Shown one piece after another: positions 18,123-27,031 of a stretch of DNA of 64,000 nt (position 1 is its first letter; every line of letters starts with the position of its first letter). Under the pieces are notes generated by a model. It worked only from the letters and a program-made list of their open reading frames with translations. It did not search any database and had not been told where the DNA came from. The stretch comes from Edaphobacter sp. 12200R-103 (GTDB taxonomy: Bacteria > Acidobacteriota > Terriglobia > Terriglobales > Acidobacteriaceae). A program made the translations under genes and the position numbers. The stretch is taken from NCBI RefSeq assembly GCF_010093025.1, contig NZ_CP048114.1:3038001-3102000 (forward strand). The letters run 5' to 3'.

Positions 18123-18296
18123 CTACCAAATGGCAAACCACTCTGCGTTTCCGGATCGGTCCCGATAAGTCGCCATCTCGATAGCAATTGCAGATTTTTC
18201 GTCCAATGGGGCGAAGAGTTTCACTTCTTCCACGCCGTTGCGTGCCTCGTCAACATTTTTGGCGCGTCGGAATCCTGCAAACCCACCTTAGCTTCG
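18123..18296 (-). pseudogene. 3' remnant of an unidentified gene
   Basis: Reading the minus strand from about 18296 gives a coding-like frame with no start codon, ending TAG at 18123: GGFAGFRRAKNVDEARNGVE, then a stretch with EEVKLFAPLDEKSAIAIEMA, then TYRDRSGNAEWFAIW. Codon choice is gene-like. The frame is cut upstream by a stop at a dispersed repeat (CCCACCTTAGCTTCGCGAAG at about 18282). It lies 10 nt ahead of the DUF6980-like gene on the same strand, so it may be the tail of its former operon partner. I do not recognise the family. Confidence 0.4.
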
Positions 18297-18382
18297 CGAA
18301 GGTGGGGCACCCGCTTTGCTCGACCACGGGCAATCGTAGATCCTTCGACTTCGCGCTGCGCGCTTCGCTCAGGATGACACTC
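18280..18382. repeat. Two dispersed repeat units
   Basis: At 18282-18312 CCCACCTT, loop, AAGGTGGG forms a short hairpin, and at about 18337-18382 GTAGATCCTTCGACTTCGCG is followed by CGCTTCGCTCAGGATGACAC. The second part belongs to the same family as the 17620-17747 pair. They fill most of the gap upstream of the NIPSNAP gene. Confidence 0.65.
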
Positions 18383-18467
18383 TATCTCGCATTGGCGACG
18401 ATCACAGTCTCTAATCAGCGGATGACACTCTCTAAAATGAGAGCCTCGGTGATATACCGTAGACAGC

Positions 18468-19253
18468 ATGAACCGCCGCCAGATGATGACAGGTGCCGCC
18501 GCGATGTCCGTTTTGCTCTCTTCTTCCGCCTCAGCAGCCAGTTCCACGCGAAGCTTCTTCGAGATCGCCACATGGCGCTTGCATAACAGCGACGAGGACC
18601 AGGCGAAGCGCGTCTCCGACTATTTGGAGGGCGGATTGTTTCCTGCTCTGACGCGTGGTGGTGCGAAGCCTGTCGCCGCCTTGTCGAACCTGATTGGCCC
18701 GGACGGCCCCACACTCTTCAGCATCGCGGAGTACACTTCGCTCGGAGCAATGCAGGAGGTCCTGGGCCATCTCGCCGAAGACGCCGTGTACAACAAGGCC
18801 TCGCAGGCGCTGGCTGACGGGCCGGGGATGCCTTTCGTCACGATGGAGAGCAGCCTCTTCCACAGCCTGTCGGTGCTCCCCCAGGTGGTGCTTCCCAACG
18901 ACGCGGCCAGCCGCCCGGCGCGAATCTTTGAGCTGCGCACCTATCAATCGCAGTCGATGGCCGCGCGAGAGAAGAAGGCGGGAATGTTCAACAACGGTGA
19001 GATCGGGGTCTTTCAGCGCCTGGGGATGCGGCCTGTCTTTATTGGCGAGTCCGTCATCGGCGGCCGACAGCCCAACATCACCTACATGCTCTCGTTCGAC
19101 AATCTGGACGGGCGGGAGAAGGGCTGGAACGCCTTCGGGGCGGACCCGGAGTGGAAGAAGATCAGCGCTCCAGCAGAGTTGAAGGATGCGAAGATCGTGG
19201 CGAATATCAGCAACATCATTCTGCGTCCGCTCGCCTTTTCGCCGATGCGTTAG
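18468..19253 (+). CDS. NIPSNAP-family protein, exported
   Basis: A 261-aa protein with two NIPSNAP-like ferredoxin-fold modules: RSFFEIATWRLHNSDEDQ with SNLIGPDGPTLFSIAEY in the first, and ARIFELRTYQSQSMAAREKK with RLGMRPVFIGESVIGGRQPN and TYMLSFDNLDGREKGWNAF in the second. The N-terminus MNRRQMMTGAAAMSVLLSSS is Tat- or Sec-type, with an Ala-rich end. The biochemical role is not known in bacteria. A hairpin TGTCCC...GGGACA at about 19339-19357 may end this transcript before the cysteine synthase gene. Confidence 0.88.
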   Translation: MNRRQMMTGAAAMSVLLSSSASAASSTRSFFEIATWRLHNSDEDQAKRVSDYLEGGLFPALTRGGAKPVAALSNLIGPDGPTLFSIAEYTSLGAMQEVLGHLAEDAVYNKASQALADGPGMPFVTMESSLFHSLSVLPQVVLPNDAASRPARIFELRTYQSQSMAAREKKAGMFNNGEIGVFQRLGMRPVFIGESVIGGRQPNITYMLSFDNLDGREKGWNAFGADPEWKKISAPAELKDAKIVANISNIILRPLAFSPMR

Positions 19254-19461
19254 GTGCGATGGCTGGAGCAGTTTCCTGCAGAAGCTATCCTCCGGATTCC
19301 GTTCGCGCCGTCATCCTTGCATCCCTTTCCGTAGCGATTGTCCCGCTTGATTTGGGACAGTATGGATGCTGAATTCCATGTGTTTTACCGAGAATTGCAT
19401 CGTAACCCGACAAAACGGACTATTGTAGGACGTGCAAAAAGATAGGAGTGCCGGAGGAGCT

Positions 19462-20520
19462 ATGGGACGACAGTACGCCAATATCACCGAAACCGTGGGA
19501 AACACCCCCACCGTCAGGATCAACCGGCTTGCGCCGGATGGCATCAACCTCTTCGTAAAGGTGGAGGCATTTAATCCACTTGGATCGGTCAAAGACCGCC
19601 TGGCCCTCGGAGTGATTGAGGATGCCGAGCGCACCGGCGCGCTGAAGCCCGGCCAGACCGTGGTCGAGGCCACCAGCGGCAATACCGGAATTGGCCTCGC
19701 GATGGTATGCGCGGCCAAAGGATATCCGCTGGTTGTCGTGATGGCTGAGACCTTCTCGATGGAGCGCCGCAAGCTGATGCGCTATCTCGGAGCCAAAGTT
19801 ATCCTCACCCCTGCCGCGGTTCGCGGTATCGGAATGGCCCAGAAGGCCGCCGAACTGGCCGAGAAGCATGGTTGGTTCTACACCCGCCAGTTCACCAACG
19901 AGGCCAACGCCGACTTCCACTCCAGAACCACCGCCGTCGAGATCCTCCATGACTTTCCCAACGGTTCGCTCGATTACTGGGTGACGGGCTTTGGCACCGG
20001 AGGAACCCTGAAGGGCGTCGCCCGTGTCCTCGCCAAGGAGTCGCCAAAGACAAAGATCGTCGTCTGCGAACCGGCGGACGCTCCCATGGTCGCAAGCGGC
20101 ATCGCGCAGGAACGTGACGCCAACGGCGATCCCACCAGCAGCCACCCGGCGTGGAAACCGCATCCGCAGCAGGGCTGGAGTCCGGATTTCATCGCCAAGC
20201 TGGCCGACGACGGCGTAAGCCAGAATACGATCGACCAGGTGCAGACGATTGAGAACGCCGAAGCGCTGAAGTGGAGCCGCGAACTCGCCCGCAAGGAGGG
20301 TATCTTCTGCGGCATCACCTCAGGCGCCACCTTCGCCGGCGCACTGAAGGTAGCCGAGAAGGCAGCGAAGGGCTCGACCATCCTCGCCATGCTGCCGGAT
20401 ACGGGGGAGCGCTATCTCTCCACGCCGCTCTTCGGCGAGGTCGCCACCGATATGAACGAGGAGGAGATCGAGATCATGCGTTCAACGCCGAGTGCATGGC
20501 TGCCGCCGGCGCAAAGCTAA
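19462..20520 (+). CDS. cysK: Cysteine synthase A (O-acetylserine sulfhydrylase)
   Basis: PLP enzyme that makes cysteine from O-acetylserine and sulfide. The 352-aa protein has NITETVGNTPTVRINRL, the PLP lysine in NPLGSVKDRLAL, the serine/threonine loop VEATSGNTGIGLAM, the pocket in FGTGGTLKGVARVL, and ITSGATFAGALKVA near the end. It is slightly longer than typical CysK because of an insertion of about 20 residues around DANGDPTSSHPAWKPHPQQ. ATG 19462 follows GGAGGAG closely. CysM or cystathionine beta-synthase-like proteins are related alternatives, but CysK fits best. Confidence 0.93.
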   Translation: MGRQYANITETVGNTPTVRINRLAPDGINLFVKVEAFNPLGSVKDRLALGVIEDAERTGALKPGQTVVEATSGNTGIGLAMVCAAKGYPLVVVMAETFSMERRKLMRYLGAKVILTPAAVRGIGMAQKAAELAEKHGWFYTRQFTNEANADFHSRTTAVEILHDFPNGSLDYWVTGFGTGGTLKGVARVLAKESPKTKIVVCEPADAPMVASGIAQERDANGDPTSSHPAWKPHPQQGWSPDFIAKLADDGVSQNTIDQVQTIENAEALKWSRELARKEGIFCGITSGATFAGALKVAEKAAKGSTILAMLPDTGERYLSTPLFGEVATDMNEEEIEIMRSTPSAWLPPAQS

Positions 20521-20641
20521 GGCATCGATGAATCACACGAGCATTAAAGTGCTTTCAAGCCCCTGTTAAGGGCGCGGCTTGAGCCGCTGAGGGCAGCTAC
20601 CGTCCTCCGCAGCTCAGGTCTTCCATACAGGAGAGCCAGCC

Positions 20642-21211
20642 ATGAAACTCATCTTCCTCTACGGCCCTGCCGCCTCCGGCAAGCTCACAGTTGGCAAAGC
20701 CCTGCATCAACTCACGGGTTTTCGCCTCTTCCACAACCACCTCGTCGTGGACACTCTGCTTGCCGTCTTTCCCTTCGGCTCGCCCTCCTTCATACGCCTG
20801 CGCGAGGAGATATGGCTCTCCGTCTTTGAGGCTGCCGCCAAAGATGGCTTATCCCTTATCTTCACCTTCGCGCCTGAGAACACAGTCGACCCCGGCTTCA
20901 TCGAGTCGGCAATTGCTACGGTCCAGAAAGCAGGGGGCACGATCTGTTTTGTCGAACTGGTATGCCCCGTCGAGGTGCTCGAGCAACGCATGGAGAATCC
21001 TTCACGCGCCCAGTTCCTCAAACTGCGTTCCATCGAGACCTTCCGCGAGCTAAGGCGTCGGGGAGCTGACCACTTCCCGGCGCCTCCCACGGATCTGTCG
21101 ATCAATACCAGCACCGTCGAGCCTATAGAAGCGGCCCGGAGAATCTGCGAGTACTTTGGGCTGGAGGTCCTCACGACACCCGCGGTCATCCAGAACTATC
21201 CCGAAATCTGA
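20642..21211 (+). CDS. P-loop kinase-like protein, 189 aa
   Basis: A small nucleotide-binding protein with an N-terminal Walker A loop (FLYGPAASGKLTVGKAL) and a lid-like region. Its second motif, FHNHLVVDTLLAVFPFG, and VELVCPVEVLEQRMENPSRA resemble AAA-33/shikimate-kinase-type families of unknown substrate. The Walker A serine position is followed by GK-LT, so nucleotide binding should be intact. It has no partner gene in the neighbourhood. ATG 20642 follows GGAGAGCC. Confidence 0.8.
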   Translation: MKLIFLYGPAASGKLTVGKALHQLTGFRLFHNHLVVDTLLAVFPFGSPSFIRLREEIWLSVFEAAAKDGLSLIFTFAPENTVDPGFIESAIATVQKAGGTICFVELVCPVEVLEQRMENPSRAQFLKLRSIETFRELRRRGADHFPAPPTDLSINTSTVEPIEAARRICEYFGLEVLTTPAVIQNYPEI

Positions 21212-21223
21212 GGGGATCATCCA

Positions 21224-21568
21224 TTACTTCTGTCTCGGCAGGAACGTTGCCAGTCTCTCCAGCTTGTCGCCCCGCCGAATCTTTCTCGCCTGGCAGTGCA
21301 GATGCCTCGTCGGATCGTCGGGACCGCCTTCGCCATCTTCGTCGATCTCTTCCTTCAGCTTCTCCTCAATAACGTATCTGGTTTGCGGTTGGGCGATGCT
21401 CTGAAGCTGATGGAGTGCATTGCCTAACGCCGCTCCCTGGGGGTAGAAACCAGCTGTCTTTCCCTTGCGCCTTCTTCTTCGCCAACGCCAACGACGATAC
21501 AGAAAGATGCATGCAAACACCGCCACGAAGCCATAGAGACCTATGGCCAGAGTCTGTTCTGGGTTCAT
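21224..21568 (-). CDS. Small membrane protein with basic and acidic tail
   Basis: A 114-aa protein with one N-terminal transmembrane helix (TLAIGLYGFVAVFACIFLY) followed by a strongly basic stretch (RRWRWRRRRRKGK) that fits the positive-inside rule. The C-terminal half contains an acidic turn (EEIDEDGEGG). ATG 21568 follows an AAGG site. No family recognised. It probably forms a unit with the upstream small membrane gene on the same strand. Confidence 0.55.
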   Translation of the reverse strand: MNPEQTLAIGLYGFVAVFACIFLYRRWRWRRRRRKGKTAGFYPQGAALGNALHQLQSIAQPQTRYVIEEKLKEEIDEDGEGGPDDPTRHLHCQARKIRRGDKLERLATFLPRQK

Positions 21569-21664
21569 CAAAAACCTTCTTTTCGCTGAAAAGAGAGCCC
21601 TCGCCTCGTCAGTTCAAAGGCGGGTAGCAATCCACGAGCGATCTGCTCATGGCATCGGCAGGTC

Positions 21665-21931
21665 TCAGGCGAAGAGGGGCGGAGGGCGCTGGAAGAGAGC
21701 GGGACGGTCAGGTTCCGAGCGGTACAGAACATCATTACTGTGGGAGGCGGGAACCCAGCGCGTCCTGTCCTCAAGCCGCCCGAAGAGAAAGATCGGCAAC
21801 AGAACGCAGCACAACGGCACGAACATGGGATGGATCGCCACTGCAGCTACCAGCAGCAACGCCAGTACGCCAACGAGAGCCAGAATCCATGTTGGTAATC
21901 CGAACCATCGATGCTGATCGCGACCGTTCAC
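21665..21931 (-). CDS. Small membrane protein, 88 aa
   Basis: Two adjacent hydrophobic segments (FGLPTWILALVGVLALLLVA and PMFVPLCCVLLPIFLFG) followed by a polar tail rich in Pro, Asp and Arg. GTG 21931 is chosen because the open frame upstream carries no hydrophobic or family-like sequence; there is no clear ribosome-binding site, so the start is uncertain. Same strand as the 114-aa membrane gene 97 bp downstream. A palindrome resembling the PadR operator lies about 60 bp upstream. No family recognised. Confidence 0.45.
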   Translation of the reverse strand: MNGRDQHRWFGLPTWILALVGVLALLLVAAVAIHPMFVPLCCVLLPIFLFGRLEDRTRWVPASHSNDVLYRSEPDRPALFQRPPPLFA

Positions 21932-21991
21932 GCCGTCAGTATAACGGCGGCACAGCGCAACTTGCGTGCCTGAACCCGCTCTGACAGGAGT

Positions 21992-22013
21992 AACATCTAT
22001 ATAGAGATGCTTT
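21992..22013. promoter_or_regulatory. PadR-operator-like palindrome
   Basis: CATCT (21994-21998), ATATAG, AGATG (22005-22009). The surrounding 22 bp match the padR palindrome at 9837-9858 at 16 positions. It lies between the small membrane genes (minus strand) and prfA (plus strand), without a padR gene nearby. Functional status unknown. Confidence 0.35.
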
Positions 22014-22138
22014 TCGCAGCGAAAATCCCGGTGAATCTTCCCGACGTGGCGTCCTGCCACGACTTCGCCTAGCTACGCTCACGCGCCGGCACCTCTATCC
22101 CCTTGATCTTCAAGTTCCCAGCACCCAGGAGTTCCCCC

Positions 22139-23212
22139 ATGTTCGACCGCCTCGACCAGATGGAAGCGCGTTATGAAGAGCTTGGCCAGCAGCTTGCCGA
22201 CCCTGCGCTCATCTCCGACCAGAAGAAGTTCACCGAAGTCGCCCGCGCCCACCGCGAGCTTGAGCCCGTCGTCGAAAAGTTCCGCGAATACCGGCAGGTG
22301 AAGCAAGGCGTCGCCGATGCGAAGACCATGCTGGCCGAAGACGACGCCGACATTAAGGAGATGGCCGAGGCCGAGCTGCTCGCGCTCGAGCCGCGTATGG
22401 CCGAGATCGAAGAGGAGTTGAAGATTATGCTGCTTCCCAAAGACCCGAATGATGACAAGAACATCGTCATCGAGGTCCGTGCGGGAACCGGCGGAGACGA
22501 GGCCTCGCTCTTTGCCGCAGAGGTCTTCCGGATGTACCTGCGCTTTGCCGAGCAGCATCGCTGGCGCGTCGAGATTCTCTCCGAGTCGCCGAGCGAAGTG
22601 GGCGGCCTGAAGGAAGTCACCGCCATCTTCGAAGGCGACAAGGTCTACTCGCAGATGAAGTACGAGTCCGGCGTGCATCGCGTACAGCGTGTTCCGGCCA
22701 CGGAGACCCAGGGCCGCGTGCACACCTCGGCCATTACCGTCGCCGTGCTGCCTGAGGCTGAAGAGGTCGACGTCAAGATCGAGCAGAAGGACCTTCGCAT
22801 CGACACCTTCTGTTCCTCCGGACCGGGCGGTCAGTCGGTCAACACGACCTACTCGGCGGTGCGCATTACCCACCTGCCCACGAACACCGTCGTCAGCTGC
22901 CAGGACGAGAAGTCGCAGATCAAGAACCGCGAAAAGGCGATGCGCGTTCTGCGCTCACGGCTCTACGAGGTGGAGATGGAGAGGCAGCACGCCGCGCAGG
23001 CCGCCGCGCGCAAGTCGCAGGTCGGCTCCGGCGATCGCTCCGAGAAGATTCGCACCTATAACTTCCCGCAGAACCGCCTGACCGACCACCGCATCGGCCT
23101 TACCAATCATCAGCTCGCCATGGTGATGGAAGGCATGCTGCAGCCAACGATCGATGCGCTGATCGCGCACGATATCGCCGAGAAGATGAAGGCCCAGACC
23201 ACGGCAGCCTGA
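22139..23212 (+). CDS. prfA: Peptide chain release factor 1
   Basis: RF1 recognises UAA and UAG and triggers peptidyl-tRNA hydrolysis. The 357-aa protein has the helical N-terminal domain ([20 protein letters not shown]), the recognition domain with [20 protein letters not shown] (PAT variant of the anticodon-like tripeptide region), the catalytic loop [20 protein letters not shown] and the C-terminal [23 protein letters not shown] 22139 is the family start; an in-frame upstream ATG gives only a short non-conserved leader. Its 3' end and terminator are repeated about 3.7 kb further on. Confidence 0.97.
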   Translation: MFDRLDQMEARYEELGQQLADPALISDQKKFTEVARAHRELEPVVEKFREYRQVKQGVADAKTMLAEDDADIKEMAEAELLALEPRMAEIEEELKIMLLPKDPNDDKNIVIEVRAGTGGDEASLFAAEVFRMYLRFAEQHRWRVEILSESPSEVGGLKEVTAIFEGDKVYSQMKYESGVHRVQRVPATETQGRVHTSAITVAVLPEAEEVDVKIEQKDLRIDTFCSSGPGGQSVNTTYSAVRITHLPTNTVVSCQDEKSQIKNREKAMRVLRSRLYEVEMERQHAAQAAARKSQVGSGDRSEKIRTYNFPQNRLTDHRIGLTNHQLAMVMEGMLQPTIDALIAHDIAEKMKAQTTAA

Positions 23213-23234
23213 TCGGCGAAGCAGTCGCAGATAC

Positions 23235-23277
23235 GGACGGTCCGGCACCACGCAGATGGTTGCCGGGCCGTCCTGTT
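23235..23277 (+). terminator. prfA terminator
   Basis: GGACGGTCCGGCA (23235-23247) pairs with TGCCGGGCCGTCC (23261-23273) with one G-U pair, followed by TGTTT. A close copy is at 26950-26987 inside a duplicated segment. Confidence 0.8.
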
Positions 23278-23330
23278 TGCGAATGGGAGAAGCCGTCATT
23301 CCAGGCGGCCTCTTTTGAAGAATTCCAGTT

Positions 23331-26300
23331 TTAGAAGGCGTATTTGAGCGAAAGTTGAATGGCTCGGCTGCCTCCGAAGGAGGAGATCACGCCGAAGTTG
23401 GAGGGCACGTTGGCCGCGACAGTAGCGGCGGGAGCATTGGGAAGTGGATGGTTGAGCGCATGGAAGATATCCGCGCGAAACTGCAGGTATTGCTCCCGAA
23501 AGGTTGGGAAATTCTTCGACAGCGACACATTGGTATCCGTGTGACGCGGAGCGACCAGATTGTTACGTCGTTCGTTGCCAAGCTCGTAGAGACCGGGCTG
23601 CACAAAGCATGCGGTGTTGAACCAGCGGTCGATCGTAGGATGGTCCAGCTTTGCATCGCAGACCTGGTTGGCGCGCGATGCGTGTGAGCCGCCCGTGTTG
23701 GAGTTGTCCGTCGCCGAGATGTAGAACGGAAATCCTCCATTCATGGAAAAGATACCGCTCAGGTTCCATCCTCCGATAGTCTCTGTCAGGATAGGATTCT
23801 GGTTGGCCCAGCGGCGGCCGCGGCCAAAGGGCAGCGGCGCAACACCGCTCACCTTCACCACATGCTTCTGGTTGTAATCGGCCGGACCCCAGTCGCGGCT
23901 CAGATCGGTACCCGATGCAGGATAGAGCTCTTCCGTGGTCAGAATGTCCATCGCTTTTGAGTACACGTAGTTGGCGTTGAAGGAGATTCCGTTGCGAAAG
24001 TGTCCGCGCCACTCCAGCTCCAAACCGTTGTAGTTGCCGGCGCCGAGGTTGGAAGCCTCCAGCACATCGCCCACCCACGGGTAGGGCCGCCGGCTCTGCA
24101 GGGTTCCAGGGTTGTTCGGATCGGCAGGCAACGAAGCCTGGTTGGGATTGTGACGAATCTGTGTGTGCGTGCTCTTGTTACCCAGATAGGAGATCTGTAT
24201 GACGGTCTGCGTGCCGATCGACCTTTGCACCGCCAGATTCCATTGCTGCACATACGGCGTTGGATTATTCAACGCCACCGTGTACGGCGCCTGCGAGGAG
24301 GACGTGGGATGCGGATCGAAGGCCTCGTAGGTGGGCACGACCTGCGTGTTGGTATACGTGTGATTTTGCAGGTAGTAGTTTGGAGGGTTGAGCATGAGGA
24401 ACTGATAGTTGTTATAGAGCGGAAGGGCGTAGTAGACGCCATAGCCTCCGCGGACCGTCATATTCGAAGTGGCCGCATACGCAAATCCGAATCGTGGAGC
24501 GATGTCGTCGTAGCTCTGGCGAAAGGTTCCGGCGTGCGTTGTGTTATCGCTCACGTTGTAGACGTGCGAGTGTCCGTTGGCATCCGCCGGAGCCTGGTAG
24601 AAGTCGTACCGCATGCCCAGGTTCAGCGTCAGCTTGTTGGTGACACGCCAGTCGTCCTGGAAGTACGGCATAAAATTGTACTGTCGCAGCGCGACCGTGG
24701 AAGCGCCGATTCCGGCCTCGGCGTTATAGGGCAGTCCCAGCAGAAGATCGGCAAGATCGCTACCGCCCGTGGGTTTGGCCGCGTGATTGTTGGTGTAGAT
24801 ACCGCTGAAGCGGAAGAGGCCGTTGTTATAGACCGTCCAGTCGGCATTGAAATGGACGCGGTCAAGCTGGAAACCGACGACAAACGTGTTTCGTCCATGC
24901 ACCCAGTTCACTTCGTCGGCATACTGAAACAGGTGCTGCCTGGCTCCATCCGGAGCAGTAGCGTTGCCCAGGCTTGTGTGCGGGGCGGTGAGATACACGA
25001 TGGGAGGCGCCCACTGCTCCGGCGCGGGCGACAAAGCCGTCAGGCCAAACTCCTGCGAGTAGTTCTTGCGGCCGTTGCCGCTGATCCGTTCCTCGATATC
25101 GGAGTAGTTGTAGCCAAACCGGCCCGTGTTCACCACATTGGGCGAGAAGATATGCGTCCACTCGGCATAGGCATTCTTCGCCTCGCGTGTGGAGGCGCCG
25201 TTGAAGATATTGCCCAGGACCCAACTCGGCGACGTATCGGCAGGATCGGTCGTCGTGTACGAACCGTGCAGCGTGTCTTTGCCGCCAAGAATGTAGTCCA
25301 CACGACCAAAGTACAGATCGTAATCGGTACGCGCCGCTCCGCGCGCATAGTAGTTGTAGCCCGGATTCGGATTGCCCGTGGGGTCCGGGAAGTACGCGAG
25401 AAATTTCTTCGCGAAGTCGGAGATATGAGTAATTTTGTTTCCAGGAAATGGCTGGATCGTCTTTGTTACGGGGTTGTAGGTGCTGGGATCGTAGATCGTG
25501 AATTTATCGGCTGAAAAATCGCCCTGCTTCTCTGCCACCGTGGGCACGTTGGCATTAAGGATCGAAAGACTCGATTGCCTCAGGCCGGAGTAATCAAACA
25601 GAAAGAACAGCTTGTTGTGGAGAGTCGGCCCGCCCACGTTGGCACCGAACTGGTTGTAACGAAGCTGCGCCTTGGTGGTGTTGTTCTTTACATAGGCGTT
25701 CAGATCGTCGTTGCGGAGAAAGTCGTAGACGCGTCCATGGAACTGGTTCGTGCCGCTTTTGGTAACCACATTGACGACGTTCGGCTCGTCAAAACGCGCG
25801 CTGGCTCCATTGCGAACGATCGAGACTTCGTGCGTTCCCTCGATCGACGGCTGAATGTTTGCCGTTTTGGTCAACAGGTTGTAGTTCGTAACGCCGTCTT
25901 CCAGGAACGATTGCATGCCATAGGCATTGCCGCCGATCGTCAGAGCGTTGGACGTGACCCCAAAGAAGTTAATGTCCGACCGGCTATTGCCGGAGCCGGT
26001 GTATCCCTGCACATTGGCCGATTGCGTCAGCGTGGAGAAGACATTGCGCCCGTTTGACGGCAGGTTCTCGATCTCCTGCGACGTCACCGTATCTGCCAGC
26101 TGGTGGCTCTGCGTCTCCAGCGAAAGCGACGTGGCTCCAACGTCTACCGTCTGGTTCGAGGTGCCAACCTTCAGGATTGGATCCCATCGGGAGATATGGC
26201 CGGCCGTCAGGATGACCTCGGTCTTCTGTGTGGCAAAGCCCGGCGTGCTCACAGTCACGGTATAGATTCCCACCGGAAGATTGGCGAAGCTGAAAGCACC

Positions 26301-26528
26301 ATCAGAGGCGGTGGTGACGTTGCGCGTCAGCCCCGTATCCCGCGATGTCGCGGTGACCGAGGCGCTGCCGACGGTAGCACCTGAAGGATCGTTCACCACG
26401 CCATTCACCGTTCCGGTCGTGTACTGCGCCAGCGCAGGAAGCGAAAACATAAAAGCGGCAACGGTGAGGAGAAACTTCGTCAGGATTGGGGAGGGCGGTG
26501 GTTTCTTGCAGAAACGTCGAACGAACAT
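23331..26528 (-). CDS. TonB-dependent receptor, Oar-like, with carboxypeptidase-like N-terminal domain
   Basis: A 1065-aa outer-membrane receptor of the acidobacterial type. The signal region (LLTVAAFMFSLPALAQ) is followed by a carboxypeptidase-regulatory-like domain (GTVNGVVNDPSGATVGSASV, FANLPVGIYTVTV), a plug with NLPSNGRNVFSTLTQSANVQ, and a large beta-barrel ending in LKYAF. Such receptors import bulky substrates, for example glycans, with TonB. ATG 26528 follows GGAG; longer upstream sequence is not conserved. The gene is bracketed by direct copies of the prfA 3' end, a sign of insertion. Nearby GH29 and other glycosidases make a carbohydrate substrate likely but unproven. Confidence 0.93.
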   Translation of the reverse strand: MFVRRFCKKPPPSPILTKFLLTVAAFMFSLPALAQYTTGTVNGVVNDPSGATVGSASVTATSRDTGLTRNVTTASDGAFSFANLPVGIYTVTVSTPGFATQKTEVILTAGHISRWDPILKVGTSNQTVDVGATSLSLETQSHQLADTVTSQEIENLPSNGRNVFSTLTQSANVQGYTGSGNSRSDINFFGVTSNALTIGGNAYGMQSFLEDGVTNYNLLTKTANIQPSIEGTHEVSIVRNGASARFDEPNVVNVVTKSGTNQFHGRVYDFLRNDDLNAYVKNNTTKAQLRYNQFGANVGGPTLHNKLFFLFDYSGLRQSSLSILNANVPTVAEKQGDFSADKFTIYDPSTYNPVTKTIQPFPGNKITHISDFAKKFLAYFPDPTGNPNPGYNYYARGAARTDYDLYFGRVDYILGGKDTLHGSYTTTDPADTSPSWVLGNIFNGASTREAKNAYAEWTHIFSPNVVNTGRFGYNYSDIEERISGNGRKNYSQEFGLTALSPAPEQWAPPIVYLTAPHTSLGNATAPDGARQHLFQYADEVNWVHGRNTFVVGFQLDRVHFNADWTVYNNGLFRFSGIYTNNHAAKPTGGSDLADLLLGLPYNAEAGIGASTVALRQYNFMPYFQDDWRVTNKLTLNLGMRYDFYQAPADANGHSHVYNVSDNTTHAGTFRQSYDDIAPRFGFAYAATSNMTVRGGYGVYYALPLYNNYQFLMLNPPNYYLQNHTYTNTQVVPTYEAFDPHPTSSSQAPYTVALNNPTPYVQQWNLAVQRSIGTQTVIQISYLGNKSTHTQIRHNPNQASLPADPNNPGTLQSRRPYPWVGDVLEASNLGAGNYNGLELEWRGHFRNGISFNANYVYSKAMDILTTEELYPASGTDLSRDWGPADYNQKHVVKVSGVAPLPFGRGRRWANQNPILTETIGGWNLSGIFSMNGGFPFYISATDNSNTGGSHASRANQVCDAKLDHPTIDRWFNTACFVQPGLYELGNERRNNLVAPRHTDTNVSLSKNFPTFREQYLQFRADIFHALNHPLPNAPAATVAANVPSNFGVISSFGGSRAIQLSLKYAF

Positions 26529-26813
26529 CACAAAGGCTCCGGTGGGCATGACATGCGCGGCAAAAAACACGAGCGCCGCCCAAGCATCCGCCTGCAAACA
26601 GGGGGCGGAGGTTTGGGCGGCGCTCGATGTCTCTGCCGCTTCCAGAAAGGATATTGCGGCTGTTGGGGAGCCTTTGTCAATCCTGGGACAACTTCTTAAC
26701 CGGGTTGTAATTTCATCGATGCGTCTCGAGCTGTTTTCATTCAGGCGTAACTTTTGCTGCGCTAATCTGGCCTTGAGCGAATGGAAATCTGGAAGCTTTG
26801 TCTCAGAAAGAAG

Positions 26814-26990
26814 GAGACAGGGCAGCCATAGTTACACCGCTACGCGGCCGCAGGGCGGCTCTGGCGATGGCTCCGAGAAGATCCGCACCTACAACTCCGG
26901 CAGAACCGTCTCACCGATCACCACGGCAGCCTGACGCAGCCACTGATATGGACGGTCCGGCCTGCGCAGATAGTTGCCGGGCTGTCCTGT
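26814..26990 (+). pseudogene. Partial copy of the prfA 3' end and its terminator
   Basis: The segment GGCTCCGAGAAGATCCGCAC, then CTACAACTCCGGCAGAACCG, matches prfA at about 23025-23090 with few changes, and after a deletion of roughly 100 bp it resumes at ACCACGGCAGCCTGA, the prfA stop region. Downstream, GGACGGTCCGGCCTGCGCAG and TTGCCGGGCTGTCC repeat the prfA terminator. Residues [12 protein letters not shown] in frame recall the RF1 tail. It is the same orientation as prfA, so the two copies are direct repeats around the TonB receptor gene. The rest of the 26529-27031 gap holds only the receptor's upstream region and the ribosome-binding site of the next gene. Confidence 0.8.
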
Positions 26991-27031
26991 CTTCGGAGAT
27001 GATGGTTGCCGAAAATCGATGGAGGCACGGG

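Noticed and set aside
19339-19357. Hairpin before cysK as a sulfur-responsive riboswitch
   Set aside because: Only a 6-bp stem is present; no SAM-riboswitch core or T-box is visible, so it is at most a weak terminator.
26798-27031. Start of the 286-aa hypothetical within the prfA remnant
   Set aside because: That part is a duplicated prfA end read in another frame; GGAGG sits ahead of ATG 27032.
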